DNA of 64,000 nucleotides from Tolypothrix bouteillei VB521301 (GCF_000760695.4 NZ_JHEG04000001.1:4360895-4424894), one strand, 5' to 3'. Positions 9,919 to 19,272 are shown, counted from the first letter of the stretch. Program-made: numbers and translations. Notes: generated by a model not told the origin, from the sequence alone.

Positions 9919-11889
9919 ATGATACCTGAAGTTATTAATAATCGTTACAAAATAGTGAAGGTTTTAGCAGAAGGTGGTTTTGGCAAGACTTTTTTAACTG
10001 AAGACACGCACTTACCCTCTGGGCGTCGATGCGTAGTCAAGCAGCTCAAACCAATCGCAGACAATCCTCAGATTTATAAATTAGTTCAAGATAGGTTTCA
10101 GCGAGAAGCAGCTATTTTGGAAGAATTGGGAAGCGGGAACAATCAAATTCCCCAGTTATACGCGTACTTTTGCGAACAAGGTCAGTTTTATTTGGTTCAA
10201 GAATACATTCAGGGTAAAACCTTATCTCATAAAGTACAAACAGAAGGTTTGATAAGTGAAAGTGATGTCAGGGAAATCTGTAAGAGTTTGTTGCAAGTTC
10301 TCAATTACGTACATAGCAAACAGATTATCCATCGAGATATCAAGCCAGATAACATCATTCTCCGGGATGCAAATGGGGCACCCGTTTTAATTGATTTTGG
10401 TGCCGTGCGAGAATCAATGGCTACGATTGTCAATTCTCAAGGTTATCCTACAAGCTCGATAGTTATTGGAACGCCAGGATTCATGCCACCAGAACAAGCC
10501 GCTGGGAGACCCGTTTACAGCAGTGACTTGTACAGCTTGGCAGTGACAATGATTTACTCGCTAACCGGGAAAATGCCGCAACAGCTGCCCCTAGACTCCA
10601 GAACGGGCAATATTATCTGGCATGAGTATGCAGCAAATATCAGTTCTGGTTTGCGGATGGTCTTGGATAAAGCAATTGCCTATAATCCAAGCGATCGCTT
10701 CCCAACAGCGCGAGAGATGCTTGATGCCTTGCAATTGCCTGCTGATGCTAGTGTCGATCCTACGCTCGCAATCTCTTACAATACCCCAACAATACACACT
10801 GTTCCGCCGACTATCGCACATTCAAGTGGCTATCCTTCTCAAAATGTGCCACCAACTGTCATCAGCGCAAACTCCGGTGGATTGTCTTCTGTACCGCCTA
10901 CAACTATCGGCTCACAGTCACGCCCTCCTGAGAATATTTCACAGACCGCCACTCCAGGGACTGGTTCGACTTGGGTAGGGGGTGGAGGAACATTTAATAA
11001 ATCCACGCCCGTACCATCAGAGATAAGGGGTTGGAATTGGGGAGCATTTTTGATATCACCATTGTGGTGCATGACTAACCAAGTTTGGTTCGGATTGCTA
11101 TCCTGTCTACCTGTGATTGGTTTACCCATAAATCTCCTACTAGGGCTCAAAGGTAATACTTGGGCTTGGAGAAGCCGTCCTTGGGCGAGTGTTCCTGCCT
11201 TTAAATCCCATCAGAGAGGTTGGACTATAGCTGGTTTAGCGGTGACTCCTTTTTGGACACCCATTGTCATCATCTTTTATATCGCTATATTTTCTCCCAT
11301 GTCAGAACCGACGGCTAATAACAATAAGTCTGAAACAAGCCAGTCGAGTATCAATCCAACTGCTTCTCCTTTACCTCAAAATTATCAAACGGGCAAATTT
11401 CAAGAAATTGAAATAGGCAATTTAAAAAATTATAAATTTAAAACAGGTTTGTTTTCCATCAATGTTCCTGAAAATTGGACATTTCGGGATAACAGCAAGC
11501 CAGGGGAGGCAATAGTTTTATGGCAAGATCGAGCTAAAAACGGAGCTATTATTGTCAATATTTTTGCCCAGCAAAAGCAGCAAAATCAACAACAATTAGC
11601 AGAAAGTTTAAAGAGAGTTCTCAAGAGCTTTTTTAGTTCGCAAAAAGATTTTAGGCTCGAACAAGCTGAAATGCAATTTGATGGCAGTGTCAAAATTAAT
11701 TGGAGCTATACAGTCACATCGGAAGGCGTTACGGGAAAACTTACAGGTAATAGTTTTATCGAGCAACGCGGTGATAAAATTTCAATTTTCACCCAAGCTT
11801 TGCCTCTAGATCAATACGACAAACTAGAAAAATCATTGGATTTAATTCTGAGTAGCTATAAAATAAATCCATCGGGTTCATTGCCTTAG
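9919..11889 (+). CDS. Membrane-anchored Ser/Thr protein kinase with PsbP-like C-terminal domain
   Basis: 656 residues. The Hanks-type kinase domain (about 10-272) has a glycine loop EGGFGKT (18-24), catalytic Lys (VVKQ, K41), HRDIKPDN (138-145, Asp140), DFGAV (159-163) and GTPGFMPPEQ, so it should be active. Residues 280-360 are a Pro/Thr/Ser-rich linker with repeated PPT motifs, a plausible autophosphorylation area. Two hydrophobic segments follow (about 376-410 and 435-460). The C-terminal 190 residues, likely on the far side of the membrane, contain LFSINVPENW and IIVNIF and resemble the PsbP/DUF1795 fold. It is divergent from the FHA-PrsW gene; phosphothreonine made by this kinase could be the FHA ligand (inference). 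Confidence 0.92.
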   Translation: MIPEVINNRYKIVKVLAEGGFGKTFLTEDTHLPSGRRCVVKQLKPIADNPQIYKLVQDRFQREAAILEELGSGNNQIPQLYAYFCEQGQFYLVQEYIQGKTLSHKVQTEGLISESDVREICKSLLQVLNYVHSKQIIHRDIKPDNIILRDANGAPVLIDFGAVRESMATIVNSQGYPTSSIVIGTPGFMPPEQAAGRPVYSSDLYSLAVTMIYSLTGKMPQQLPLDSRTGNIIWHEYAANISSGLRMVLDKAIAYNPSDRFPTAREMLDALQLPADASVDPTLAISYNTPTIHTVPPTIAHSSGYPSQNVPPTVISANSGGLSSVPPTTIGSQSRPPENISQTATPGTGSTWVGGGGTFNKSTPVPSEIRGWNWGAFLISPLWCMTNQVWFGLLSCLPVIGLPINLLLGLKGNTWAWRSRPWASVPAFKSHQRGWTIAGLAVTPFWTPIVIIFYIAIFSPMSEPTANNNKSETSQSSINPTASPLPQNYQTGKFQEIEIGNLKNYKFKTGLFSINVPENWTFRDNSKPGEAIVLWQDRAKNGAIIVNIFAQQKQQNQQQLAESLKRVLKSFFSSQKDFRLEQAEMQFDGSVKINWSYTVTSEGVTGKLTGNSFIEQRGDKISIFTQALPLDQYDKLEKSLDLILSSYKINPSGSLP

Positions 11890-12039
11890 AAATTTTTCCT
11901 ATTTGTTAAAGACTAGTACGTGAAGGTAGATGTACGTTTGTCTGGGGGAAGAAGGTGCAAAAGCTTTTAATTTCAGCTTTTTATTTGTTACTAATGGGTA
12001 CCTTATTACGACGCGCTGTCCTGGTATTCCCAAAATTTG

Positions 12040-13008
12040 CTAAATCTTTATTAAGACTAGTTTGCGAATGGAAGAATTGTACTTCTTCAATCGCCTTACT
12101 AGAAGAGCGTCTAACAACAAACGCCAAGCATGGTACGAAAGAATACAGGGGTCGAAAATATTAATAAAACTGTTAAGATTTCTACTTTTAAGAGCAACTA
12201 TAGTCCAGTGTAGTTTTAAGTAACTTTTGATATCTTGAAGAGGCAAAATATCTTGACGGTATTTTTCATCGACTAAAGCATGAATTTTTTCCTTCATTAA
12301 AATATTTGTGTCTAACCTAACTTTGAGGGAAATTTTTTGATCGTAACCTCCAGTCCAGACAGTACGATAAGCAAGACATTGATTGAGAAAAATAGCATCC
12401 CCATGTTGGGCAATGCGAATCCAAGAATCAATATCATCACAACTCGTTAATTTGACATCCCACCCTCCAGTTTGTAGGAAAGCCTCACGGTTGCAAGCAA
12501 CTTGAACGGGTGTACCAAAAGGTATAAGTTCTAGCAACATGCCGTAATGAATGTCTGTTTGCGGGACGTAGTAGGCTAGCCCCGGACCGACAACAGGCGT
12601 GCGGCTCTTTTCAACTCCGTTTATATCTACCTGAGCCGCAATGCAAGAGCAGATGACTGCGCTTTTTCGCAGTGCGATCGCCCTGACCATTTCTTCCAAA
12701 CAGTTGGGACTTAAGTAATCGTCATCATCCAAAAACTTAATCCAGTCTCCACTGCTGGCTTTGACTCCAGCGTTGACTGTTGCTGCATGACCTTGATTGA
12801 CCTCATTGCGATGATAAACAAGGCGTGGTAAATTGTCATGGCATGACAGTTCAGCGCTTAAGCTTTTCATATAATCTTGGGTGCCATCTAGCGAACAGTC
12901 ATCAGCAACAACCAGCTCGCATGGGAACGTCTGGTTGAGTACGGAGTTAATCGCTCGTTGCAACAACGTTAAACGGTTGTAGGTCGTAATAACGACGCTG
13001 AATTTCAT
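12040..13008 (-). CDS. Family 2 glycosyltransferase
   Basis: 322 residues. The N-terminus MKFSVVITTYNR begins a GT-A fold; DDCSLDGT and the FLDDDDYL acidic cluster supply nucleotide-sugar and metal binding, and the QGHAATVNAGVKAS segment is the usual GT2 helix. The enzyme is expected to transfer a sugar from a nucleotide donor to a surface glycan; donor and acceptor are unknown. No membrane helix is evident. It is convergent with the Ser/Thr kinase gene and divergent from rplS, with no neighbouring polysaccharide genes, so it may act with the sugar-nucleotide genes found elsewhere in the window. Confidence 0.88.
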   Translation of the reverse strand: MKFSVVITTYNRLTLLQRAINSVLNQTFPCELVVADDCSLDGTQDYMKSLSAELSCHDNLPRLVYHRNEVNQGHAATVNAGVKASSGDWIKFLDDDDYLSPNCLEEMVRAIALRKSAVICSCIAAQVDINGVEKSRTPVVGPGLAYYVPQTDIHYGMLLELIPFGTPVQVACNREAFLQTGGWDVKLTSCDDIDSWIRIAQHGDAIFLNQCLAYRTVWTGGYDQKISLKVRLDTNILMKEKIHALVDEKYRQDILPLQDIKSYLKLHWTIVALKSRNLNSFINIFDPCILSYHAWRLLLDALLVRRLKKYNSSIRKLVLIKI

Positions 13009-13151
13009 AAATCGGATTCTCGCGACGATTGCCCTCTATAGTCCATTTTCCATCTAGCACCGTTATACTTGGTAAGTGCTCCCACTAAAATAACTAGACT
13101 GAATGCTAGTTGTCGATTTATTATTGTTGATTGTGAGTTTTTGCACCAAAT

Positions 13152-13514
13152 ATGAACGCTCAGCAGATCATCCGCTCTATAGAAGCGGAGCAGCTTAAAT
13201 CTAATTTGCCCCAAATATTTGTGGGTGACACAGTCAGAGTCGGAGTTAAAATTAAGGAAGGCGACAAGTATCGCGTCCAGCCCTATGAGGGAGTTGTTAT
13301 TTCCATACGGAATGGTGGGATTAACGAAACTATTACAGTTCGTCGCGTATTCCAGGGTGTAGGCGTCGAACGAGTATTTTTAGTCCATTCCCCACGGATA
13401 GACAACATCAAAGTACTGCGTCGTGGGAAAGTTAGGCGTGCTAAGCTTTACTATCTACGCAATCGTGTAGGTAAAGCGACCCGGATCAAGCAACGCTTCG
13501 ATCGCCCTCTGTAA
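13152..13514 (+). CDS. rplS: 50S ribosomal protein L19
   Basis: 120 residues, the normal L19 length. It opens with [15 protein letters not shown] and contains [22 protein letters not shown] and the C-terminal basic stretch [14 protein letters not shown], which place it at the 30S-50S interface. It lies upstream of tRNA-Trp and the secE-nusG cluster on the same strand, an order common in cyanobacteria. A small GC-rich palindrome at 13557-13570 follows the gene but lacks a T-run. Confidence 0.98.
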   Translation: MNAQQIIRSIEAEQLKSNLPQIFVGDTVRVGVKIKEGDKYRVQPYEGVVISIRNGGINETITVRRVFQGVGVERVFLVHSPRIDNIKVLRRGKVRRAKLYYLRNRVGKATRIKQRFDRPL

Positions 13515-13668
13515 CATCAACAGGCAGGAAACTTTGGGAGAAAGCTCGACAAAAAAGCGGCTTTAGCCGCCATAAAGAGTTCCATCGACCAAAGTTAACT
13601 AAACAAGTAGCCAATTTGTGTTATCCTAGTGTAAGCTAGTGATGGTAACTTAATAAGCAACAGCTTGT

Positions 13669-13741
13669 GCGCTCTTAGTTCAGTTGGTAGAACGCAGGTC
13701 TCCAAAACCTGATGTCGGGGGTTCAAGTCCTCCAGGGCGCG
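13669..13741 (+). tRNA. trnW: tRNA-Trp (anticodon CCA)
   Basis: A 73-base cloverleaf. The acceptor stem GCGCTCT pairs with AGGGCGC (one G-U), followed by discriminator G; CCA is not encoded. The D arm contains AGTTGGTAGA, the anticodon loop CTCCAAA gives anticodon CCA (Trp), and the T arm has GGTTCAAGTCC. It lies between rplS and secE. Confidence 0.97.
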
Positions 13742-13915
13742 CTGTCAGCTAAGACAATGCCCGAAACTAAAGCAGTATCTGCTGGGTTAGCAGTATGACT
13801 TATAGATTTCGGGTATAGTTTTTGTGTTTGTAGCAAGTCGCTTCAAACAAGCTGGAGCTGTTACAAAAAAAGTAATAGGCAGCGTGTATGTAATGAACGG
13901 GGGAGGAGCGCGATC

Positions 13916-14137
13916 GTGGCCAAAAAAAATGAAGCAGAAATAGCGGAAACAACCAACTCTTTAGGACTTCCGAGCTTCTTCCAAGGACTCAAGGAAGAAT
14001 TTGATAAGGTGGTTTGGCCTAGTCGGCAGCAGCTCGTGAGCGAATCAGCCGCTGTTTTGTTAATGATGGCACTGTCCGCATCCCTAATATTTCTAGTAGA
14101 TAAATTTTTTACTTGGGCAGCACAACAGGTGTTCTGA
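13916..14137 (+). CDS. secE: Preprotein translocase subunit SecE
   Basis: 73 residues from a GTG start; GGGGGAGGAG lies just upstream. A cytosolic amphipathic helix (FFQGLKEEFDKVVWPSRQQL, the conserved SecE signature) precedes a single transmembrane helix at about 44-63. It is the small essential subunit of the SecYEG channel in plasma and thylakoid membranes. Its TGA stop overlaps the nusG ATG (ATGA arrangement at 14135-14139), so translation is coupled. Confidence 0.96.
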   Translation: MAKKNEAEIAETTNSLGLPSFFQGLKEEFDKVVWPSRQQLVSESAAVLLMMALSASLIFLVDKFFTWAAQQVF

Positions 14138-14778
14138 TGACTTATGCAACAGACGGTGAGCGTGATGCAACGCTACAGTCAGACGATACCGCAGATTCAG
14201 CGCTAGGCGCTTCCAAAGAAGCTCGCTGGTATGCAGTTCAAGTCGCTTCTGGTTGCGAGAAGCGAGTCAAGACAAATTTAGAGCAGCGCATTCAAACCTT
14301 TGATGTAGCTGATAAAATTGTTCAGGTGGAAATCCCACATACACCAGCAGTCAAAATCCGCAAGGATGGTTCTCGCCAGCATACAGAGGAAAAAGTATTT
14401 CCCGGTTATGTCCTTGTCAGAATGCTGATGGATGATGACACTTGGCAGGTAGTACGCAACACATCTCACGTGATTAATTTCGTGGGAGCAGAGCAAAAGC
14501 GTGGAAGTGGCAAAGGTCGCGGTCACGTAAAGCCTGTACCATTGAGCCATACAGAAGTCGAAAGAATCTTCAAGCAGACCAGCGAGCAGGAAGCAGTTGT
14601 CAAAATTGACATGGCTGCAGGTGATAAGATAAAAGTGCTTTCGGGTCCGTTTAAAGACTTTGAAGGTGAGGTGATTGAAGTCAGTCCTGAACGGAGTAAG
14701 CTTAAAGCTCTGCTTTCGATTTTTGGGCGGGATACACCAGTAGAATTGGAATTTAATCAGGTAGAGAAACAGAGCTAA
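14137..14778 (+). CDS. nusG: Transcription termination/antitermination factor NusG
   Basis: 213 residues from the ATG at 14137, which overlaps the secE stop; an earlier in-frame start at 14113 lies inside secE and is unlikely. The NGN domain starts at ARWYAVQVASGCEKRV and includes FPGYVLVRM and VRNTSHVINFVG. The KOW domain follows, with GDKIKVLSGPFKDFEGEV and LLSIFGRDTPVELEF. The first 30 residues are an acidic extension typical of cyanobacterial NusG. NusG binds RNA polymerase and links transcription to translation. Six bases separate it from rplK. Confidence 0.97.
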   Translation: MTYATDGERDATLQSDDTADSALGASKEARWYAVQVASGCEKRVKTNLEQRIQTFDVADKIVQVEIPHTPAVKIRKDGSRQHTEEKVFPGYVLVRMLMDDDTWQVVRNTSHVINFVGAEQKRGSGKGRGHVKPVPLSHTEVERIFKQTSEQEAVVKIDMAAGDKIKVLSGPFKDFEGEVIEVSPERSKLKALLSIFGRDTPVELEFNQVEKQS

Positions 14779-14784
14779 TCAAAC

Positions 14785-15210
14785 ATGGCGAAAAAAGTAG
14801 TTGCGGTCATTAAGTTGGCCCTAAATGCTGGGAAAGCCAACCCAGCACCGCCAGTTGGTCCTGCATTGGGTCAGCATGGCGTGAACATTATGATGTTTTG
14901 TAAGGAGTACAACGCCAAGACGGCAGAGCAAGTTGGAACGGTCATTCCGGTAGAAATTTCGGTATATGAAGACCGGAGTTTTACCTTCGTTCTCAAGACT
15001 CCGCCGGCTTCGGTACTTATTACTAAAGCAGCAAAAATTGAAAGAGGCTCCAGCGAACCAAATAAAAAGAAAGTTGGTTCCATTACAAAAGAACAATTGC
15101 GTCAAATTGCCCAAACAAAATTGCCCGACCTCAACGCCAACGATATCGACGCGGCGATGAAAATTATCGAAGGCACTGCCAAAAATATGGGCGTAACAGT
15201 CAAAGATTAG
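14785..15210 (+). CDS. rplK: 50S ribosomal protein L11
   Basis: 141 residues, standard length. The N-terminal domain has [20 protein letters not shown] with the proline-rich hinge, and the C-terminal RNA-binding domain includes [15 protein letters not shown] and [14 protein letters not shown]. It binds the GTPase-associated centre of 23S rRNA. It follows nusG closely; about 130 bases with short TTAGT/CAACTAA repeats separate it from rplA. Confidence 0.98.
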   Translation: MAKKVVAVIKLALNAGKANPAPPVGPALGQHGVNIMMFCKEYNAKTAEQVGTVIPVEISVYEDRSFTFVLKTPPASVLITKAAKIERGSSEPNKKKVGSITKEQLRQIAQTKLPDLNANDIDAAMKIIEGTAKNMGVTVKD

Positions 15211-15340
15211 TTAGTGGCAAGCCGTTAATAGTTAGTGGGAAAGAAAACAACTAACAACTAGCAACTAGCAACTAACAAACAAATAACAAAAATTATCGGG
15301 GGAGAGGCGAATGCTTCGTAAGAAACCCCAGGAGAGCGAA

Positions 15341-16057
15341 ATGGCGAAAAAAGTATCGCGCCGCTTGCAGGCGCTTCTAGAAAAAGTAGAAGACAAAGAT
15401 TATCAGCCCTTAGACGCATTAGCGCTGCTGAAAGAAACAGCTACAGCAAAGTTTTCGGAAGCAGCAGAAGCACACATCAGATTGGGCATTGACCCCAAAT
15501 ACACCGACCAACAACTGCGGACAACTGTGGTATTGCCCAAAGGAACAGGGCAAACAGTGCGGGTAGCGGTGATTGCCAGAGGTGAAAAAGTTACAGAAGC
15601 CAGCAATGCAGGCGCTGACGTTGTCGGTTCGGAAGAACTGATTGACGAAATTCAAAAAGGCAGAATGGACTTTGACAAGCTAATAGCGACACCTGATATA
15701 ATGCCACAGGTAGCAAAGCTAGGTAAGTTACTCGGTCCTCGCGGTTTGATGCCATCCCCCAAAGGTGGAACAGTTACATTTGACATCGCAAGTGCGATCG
15801 GGGAATTTAAAGCAGGTAAACTAGAATTCCGAGCTGACCGTACTGGTATCGTCCATGTTATGTTTGGTAAGGCATCCTTCACACCAGAAGATTTACTGGT
15901 AAACTTGAAAGCGTTGCAAGAAACCATCGATCGCAACCGTCCTTCAGGAGCAAAAGGTCGTTACTGGCGAACAATGTACGTATCCGCTACAATGGGACCT
16001 TCTATTAAAGTCGATGTCAACGCCCTACGGGATTTGAAACAGGCTGAAGGTGTATAA
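15341..16057 (+). CDS. rplA: 50S ribosomal protein L1
   Basis: 238 residues from the ATG at 15341, preceded by AGGAGAGCG. An in-frame ATG ten codons upstream (15311) also follows a purine-rich stretch, but the MAKKVSRRL start gives the normal L1 length. Recognisable segments are [35 protein letters not shown], the [15 protein letters not shown] core and [11 protein letters not shown]. It forms the L1 stalk of the 50S subunit, and in many bacteria it represses its own operon. Confidence 0.97.
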   Translation: MAKKVSRRLQALLEKVEDKDYQPLDALALLKETATAKFSEAAEAHIRLGIDPKYTDQQLRTTVVLPKGTGQTVRVAVIARGEKVTEASNAGADVVGSEELIDEIQKGRMDFDKLIATPDIMPQVAKLGKLLGPRGLMPSPKGGTVTFDIASAIGEFKAGKLEFRADRTGIVHVMFGKASFTPEDLLVNLKALQETIDRNRPSGAKGRYWRTMYVSATMGPSIKVDVNALRDLKQAEGV

Positions 16058-16101
16058 ATGGCTAATGGCTAATGGCTAATGGCTAATGGCTGATGGCTAA
16101 T
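16058..16101. repeat. Tandem GCTAATG-type heptamer repeat
   Basis: About six copies of ATGGCTA, one with A to G change, starting right at the rplA stop. The opposite-orientation relative TTAGCTATTAGC occurs at 16118-16140 and 16386-16405. This is the short tandem repeat class characteristic of heterocystous cyanobacteria. Confidence 0.85.
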
Positions 16102-16220
16102 AAAAAACTAACGATTAGCAGTTAGCTATTAGCTATTAGCAATTCAAAATTAAATACAGCGACAGCCGGAGACAGCAGGTGCTATTTGCTTAATATCCTG
16201 CCGAGGTTTGCGTCTTAAAT

Positions 16221-16345
16221 GCTAAAAGTACATCCTAAAAAGGCTTTATGTACTGTGGTGTAAAGACGATGAAGTAAAGACTTATTGTTAAAAGTGTCTT
16301 TACTACAAAACCCCGGCTGCGAGAGCTGGGGTTTATTGTTTTTGT
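16221..16345 (+). promoter_or_regulatory. Structured rplJ (L10) leader with attenuator-like terminator
   Basis: Three successive hairpins precede rplJ. AGTACAT pairs with ATGTACT (16227-16254). AGTAAAGAC pairs with GTCTTTACT (16273-16304). AAACCCCGGCT pairs with AGCTGGGGTTT (16308-16334), followed by ATTGTTTTTG. The last is a plausible intrinsic terminator lying 80 bases upstream of rplJ, and TAAAGAC occurs twice (16261 and 16275), offering alternative pairing. Bacterial L10 leaders bind the L10-L12 complex and control rplJL; that role is inferred here from position and structure. Confidence 0.55.
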
Positions 16346-16425
16346 AGCTAATTACTAATAGCTATTCGCTAATGGTAAAAGCACAATTAGCTATTAGCTA
16401 TTAGCAAAATAAGGAGGTGATTAAG

Positions 16426-16977
16426 ATGCCAAGATCCATAGAAGACAAACACGCTATAGTAGCAGATCTCAAAGAAACTTTGAGTGAGTCGCAACTAGCA
16501 ATAGTCATTGACTATCAAGGGTTAACAGTTTCAGAAATTACAGACTTACGGAGACGCTTGCGTCCTGCGGGAACTGTCTGTAAGGTAACCAAAAACACTC
16601 TCATGGGTATTGCCATTAAAGACCAAGAAAAATGGCAACCACTAGAAGAACTGCTCAAAGGTTCTTCTGCCTTTTTGTTAGTTAAAGAGGATTTCTCTGC
16701 AGCAATTAAGGCGTACCAAGATTTCCAGAAAGCCACCAAGAAAACAGAAGTTCGTGGCGGCGTCATGGAAGGTCGCTTGTTGAAAGAGCCTGATATCAAA
16801 GCTTTGGGAGATTTGCCATCCAAAGAGCAACTCATGGCACAAATTGCTGGAGCCATCAATGGTTTGGCTACCAAGATTGCTGTTGGCATCAACGAAGTTC
16901 CAGGTTCTCTCGCTCGTGCTTTACAAGCTGTCGCTGATAAAGAAAAAGGCGACGGTGAAACTGAAAGTGCTTCTTAG
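16426..16977 (+). CDS. rplJ: 50S ribosomal protein L10
   Basis: 183 residues. The ATG at 16426 is preceded by AAGGAGGTGATT, a near-perfect ribosome site; a GTG three codons earlier lies inside that site and is rejected. Key segments are [40 protein letters not shown] and a C-terminal helix that binds L7/L12 dimers. It is co-transcribed with rplL, from which it is separated by 78 bases containing TTAGT/CTAAC repeats. Confidence 0.97.
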   Translation: MPRSIEDKHAIVADLKETLSESQLAIVIDYQGLTVSEITDLRRRLRPAGTVCKVTKNTLMGIAIKDQEKWQPLEELLKGSSAFLLVKEDFSAAIKAYQDFQKATKKTEVRGGVMEGRLLKEPDIKALGDLPSKEQLMAQIAGAINGLATKIAVGINEVPGSLARALQAVADKEKGDGETESAS

Positions 16978-17055
16978 TTAGTAGTTGGTAATTAGTAGAA
17001 ACGAAATAACTAACAACTAACCATTAATCAATCAACATTACAGGAGTCATAAACA

Positions 17056-17451
17056 ATGTCCGCAGTAACTGATGAAATTTTGGAGAAATTGAAATCACTC
17101 ACTTTGCTGGAAGCATCTGAGTTAGTCAAGCAAATTGAAGAAGCCTTTGGCGTAAGTGCTGCTGCACCCGCAGGTGGAATGATGATGATGGCTGCACCCG
17201 GTACTGGTGCTGCGACTGCTGAAGCAGTAGAAGAGAAGACCGAGTTTGACGTTATTCTGGAAGCAGTTCCTGCTGATAAGAAGATTGCCGTACTTAAAGT
17301 TGTACGTGAATTGACCGGTTTGGGTCTGAAAGAAGCAAAAGACTTGGTAGAATCTGCGCCTAAGCCAGTTAAGGAAGCGATCGCTAAAGATGCTGCTGAA
17401 GCTGCTAAGAAGCAAATCGAAGAAGCTGGCGGTAAGGTTACTGTTAAGTAA
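17056..17451 (+). CDS. rplL: 50S ribosomal protein L7/L12
   Basis: 131 residues. The N-terminal dimerisation helix ([20 protein letters not shown]) is followed by an Ala/Gly/Met hinge ([14 protein letters not shown]) and the C-terminal factor-binding domain ([36 protein letters not shown]). It is the multi-copy stalk protein that recruits translation GTPases. TACAGGAGTC before the ATG is its ribosome site. It is the last gene before the strong terminator at 17521. Confidence 0.98.
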   Translation: MSAVTDEILEKLKSLTLLEASELVKQIEEAFGVSAAAPAGGMMMMAAPGTGAATAEAVEEKTEFDVILEAVPADKKIAVLKVVRELTGLGLKEAKDLVESAPKPVKEAIAKDAAEAAKKQIEEAGGKVTVK

Positions 17452-17520
17452 TTTTTGATTTGTCAGCTGAGTTCATTACAAAATGACTGACAGGGGATAA
17501 GTTCCAAACTATCCATATCA

Positions 17521-17568
17521 AAGCAGCACCCAAGTTGAAATTCATCATTGGGTGCTGCTTTGTTTTTG
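17521..17568 (+). terminator. Rho-independent terminator of the ribosomal protein cluster
   Basis: AAGCAGCACCCAA (17521-17533) pairs perfectly with TTGGGTGCTGCTT (17548-17560), followed by TGTTTTTG. A 13-base-pair stem 70 bases after rplL. Confidence 0.92.
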
Positions 17569-17743
17569 TCTGTTTAAGTTTTGGCAAAATGCCCTCAGAA
17601 TAGAATTCTGGTGATTTCCAATCGTTGGGTTAAAAGGGGTTAGAAAACCGGATTTGGTATAATTTAATCTCTTGACCATTGGTCTAATTTCTTAACGCAT
17701 TTTTCCCGTTGCCACATTCTCGCTTACCAAAAGCCTTAATAAA

Positions 17744-17778
17744 ATAAAAGCGCCCCCATTTAAGAGGACGCTTTTATT
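17744..17778 (-). terminator. Terminator downstream of psbA
   Basis: On the minus strand, AAAAGCGTCCTC and the GGGGCGCTTTT arm form a hairpin with flanking A and T runs on both sides, about 50 bases beyond the psbA stop. The symmetric A/T runs would let it work in either direction. Confidence 0.75.
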
Positions 17779-17824
17779 TACTCACAAAAGAGACGATATT
17801 TAAACTATGTCTCGAGATTGATGA

Positions 17825-18907
17825 TTAACCGTTGATAGCAGGAGCACTGATAGCAACAGGTGCAACTTCGCCAGCAGCCAAATCGAGAGGGAAGTTGTGA
17901 GCGTTGCGCTCGTGCATGACTTCCATACCGAGGTTAGCGCGGTTGAGGATGTCTGCCCAGGTTCCGATAGCGCGACCTTGTGAGTCGATTACGGACTGGT
18001 TGAAGTTGAAACCGTTAAGGTTGAACGCCATGGTGCTGATGCCCAATGCGGTGAACCAGATGCCTACCACTGGCCATGCTGCCAAGAAGAAGTGCAATGA
18101 ACGGGAGTTGTTGAAGGATGCGTATTGGAAGATCAAGCGACCGAAGTAGCCGTGTGCTGCGACGATGTTGTAGGTTTCTTCCTCTTGTCCGAACTTGTAA
18201 CCGTAGTTCTGTGACTCGGTTTCGGTTGTTTCACGTACCAAGGAAGAGGTGACCAAGGAACCGTGCATTGCACTGAACAAGGAACCACCGAATACACCTG
18301 CTACACCTAACTGGTGGAAGGGGTGCATGAGGATGTTGTGCTCTGCTTGGAACACCAACATGAAGTTGAAGGTTCCACTGATTCCCAAAGGCATACCATC
18401 GGAGAAAGAACCTTGACCGATGGGGTAGATCAAGAACACTGCGGTTGCGGAAGCCAAAGGAGCAGAGTACGCTACGCAGATCCAAGGACGCATACCCAAG
18501 CGGTAGGATAATTCCCACTGACGGCCCAAGTAGCAGAAGCAACCGAGCAAGAAGTGGAAAATCACCAACTGGTATGGACCACCGTTGTAGAGCCACTCAT
18601 CTAAGGAAGCTGCTTCCCAGATGGGGTAGAAGTGAAGACCAATTGCGTTAGAAGAAGGAACAACCGCACCGGAGATGATGTTGTTGCCATAGATCAAAGA
18701 ACCTGCAACGGGCTCGCGGATACCATCAATGTCTACAGGAGGAGCAGCGATGAATGCGATGATGAAGCAAATGGTTGCGGAAAGCAGTGTGGGGATCATC
18801 AGTACACCGAACCAGCCGACATAAAGGCGGTTTTCGGTGGAGGTGATCCATTCACAGAACCGTTCCCATACGTTTCCGCTTTCGCGACGTTGTACAGTTG
18901 TGGTCAT
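17825..18907 (-). CDS. psbA: Photosystem II reaction-centre protein D1
   Basis: 360 residues, full length. D1 binds the primary electron-transfer pigments, Q_B and the Mn4Ca cluster in the thylakoid. All oxygen-evolution residues are present by count: Tyr161, Asp170, Glu189, His190, His332, Glu333, His337, Asp342 and the processing site after Ala344, with a 16-residue C-terminal extension. Iron/chlorophyll ligands His198, His215 and His272 are intact, so this is a normal water-oxidising D1, not a rogue or far-red chlorophyll synthase paralogue. Residue 130 is Gln, the state found in the low-light D1:1 isoform of Synechococcus 7942. The start ATG has no clear Shine-Dalgarno sequence. Confidence 0.98.
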   Translation of the reverse strand: MTTTVQRRESGNVWERFCEWITSTENRLYVGWFGVLMIPTLLSATICFIIAFIAAPPVDIDGIREPVAGSLIYGNNIISGAVVPSSNAIGLHFYPIWEAASLDEWLYNGGPYQLVIFHFLLGCFCYLGRQWELSYRLGMRPWICVAYSAPLASATAVFLIYPIGQGSFSDGMPLGISGTFNFMLVFQAEHNILMHPFHQLGVAGVFGGSLFSAMHGSLVTSSLVRETTETESQNYGYKFGQEEETYNIVAAHGYFGRLIFQYASFNNSRSLHFFLAAWPVVGIWFTALGISTMAFNLNGFNFNQSVIDSQGRAIGTWADILNRANLGMEVMHERNAHNFPLDLAAGEVAPVAISAPAING

Positions 18908-18947
18908 AATTTGTTATGAGTGCTTAAATTGCTTAACTAAATGCAAC

Positions 18948-18968
18948 ACAGGAATACTTTGATCCTGT
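18948..18968 (-). promoter_or_regulatory. 5'-UTR hairpin upstream of psbA
   Basis: ACAGGA and TCCTGT form a 6-pair hairpin about 40 bases before the psbA ATG. It lies where psbA leaders carry stability elements. The rest of 18970-19272 is AT-rich; the promoter must lie here, but boxes cannot be assigned with confidence. Confidence 0.4.
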
Positions 18969-19152
18969 ATTATTTCGACTGTACATGAATTTACCGAATT
19001 TTTACTATTAACGTGTTATTTAATTTTTTTATATATAGAATTAATTTTACTTATGTATGGGATGGTGATGTGATTTTTCAAATACTTTGAGTGATAAAGG
19101 ATATGCTTATCACTTAAATCTTATGGTGGGCATTGCCTTTCCAACTGAAAAT

Positions 19153-19187
19153 TCACTTCGTTCTCAAACTTGGTCTGGGAACGAGAA
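19153..19187. repeat. Degenerate copy of CTCGTTCCCAGG-type palindrome
   Basis: CGTTCTCA and TCTGGGAACG around an AACTTGG loop resemble the better-preserved palindrome at 53182-53210. It sits between psbA and the MBOAT gene; the remainder of this spacer holds no gene. Confidence 0.4.
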
Positions 19188-19272
19188 AAGAGAGAGTCTT
19201 AAATGAGGGATGCCACTCCATTCGCGACTCTGTCTTCTTCTAAGACGGTAAGTCTGTCGAACTCACGTTTAA

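Noticed and set aside
11955..12164. 69-codon plus-strand frame after the kinase gene
   Set aside because: It overlaps the 3' part of the GT2 glycosyltransferase on the other strand and has no ribosome site or family likeness.
13005..13214. 69-codon minus-strand frame over the rplS start
   Set aside because: It is antisense to the L19 gene and its promoter region.
13557..13570. Terminator after rplS
   Set aside because: The GCGGCT/AGCCGC palindrome has a 2-base loop and no T-run.
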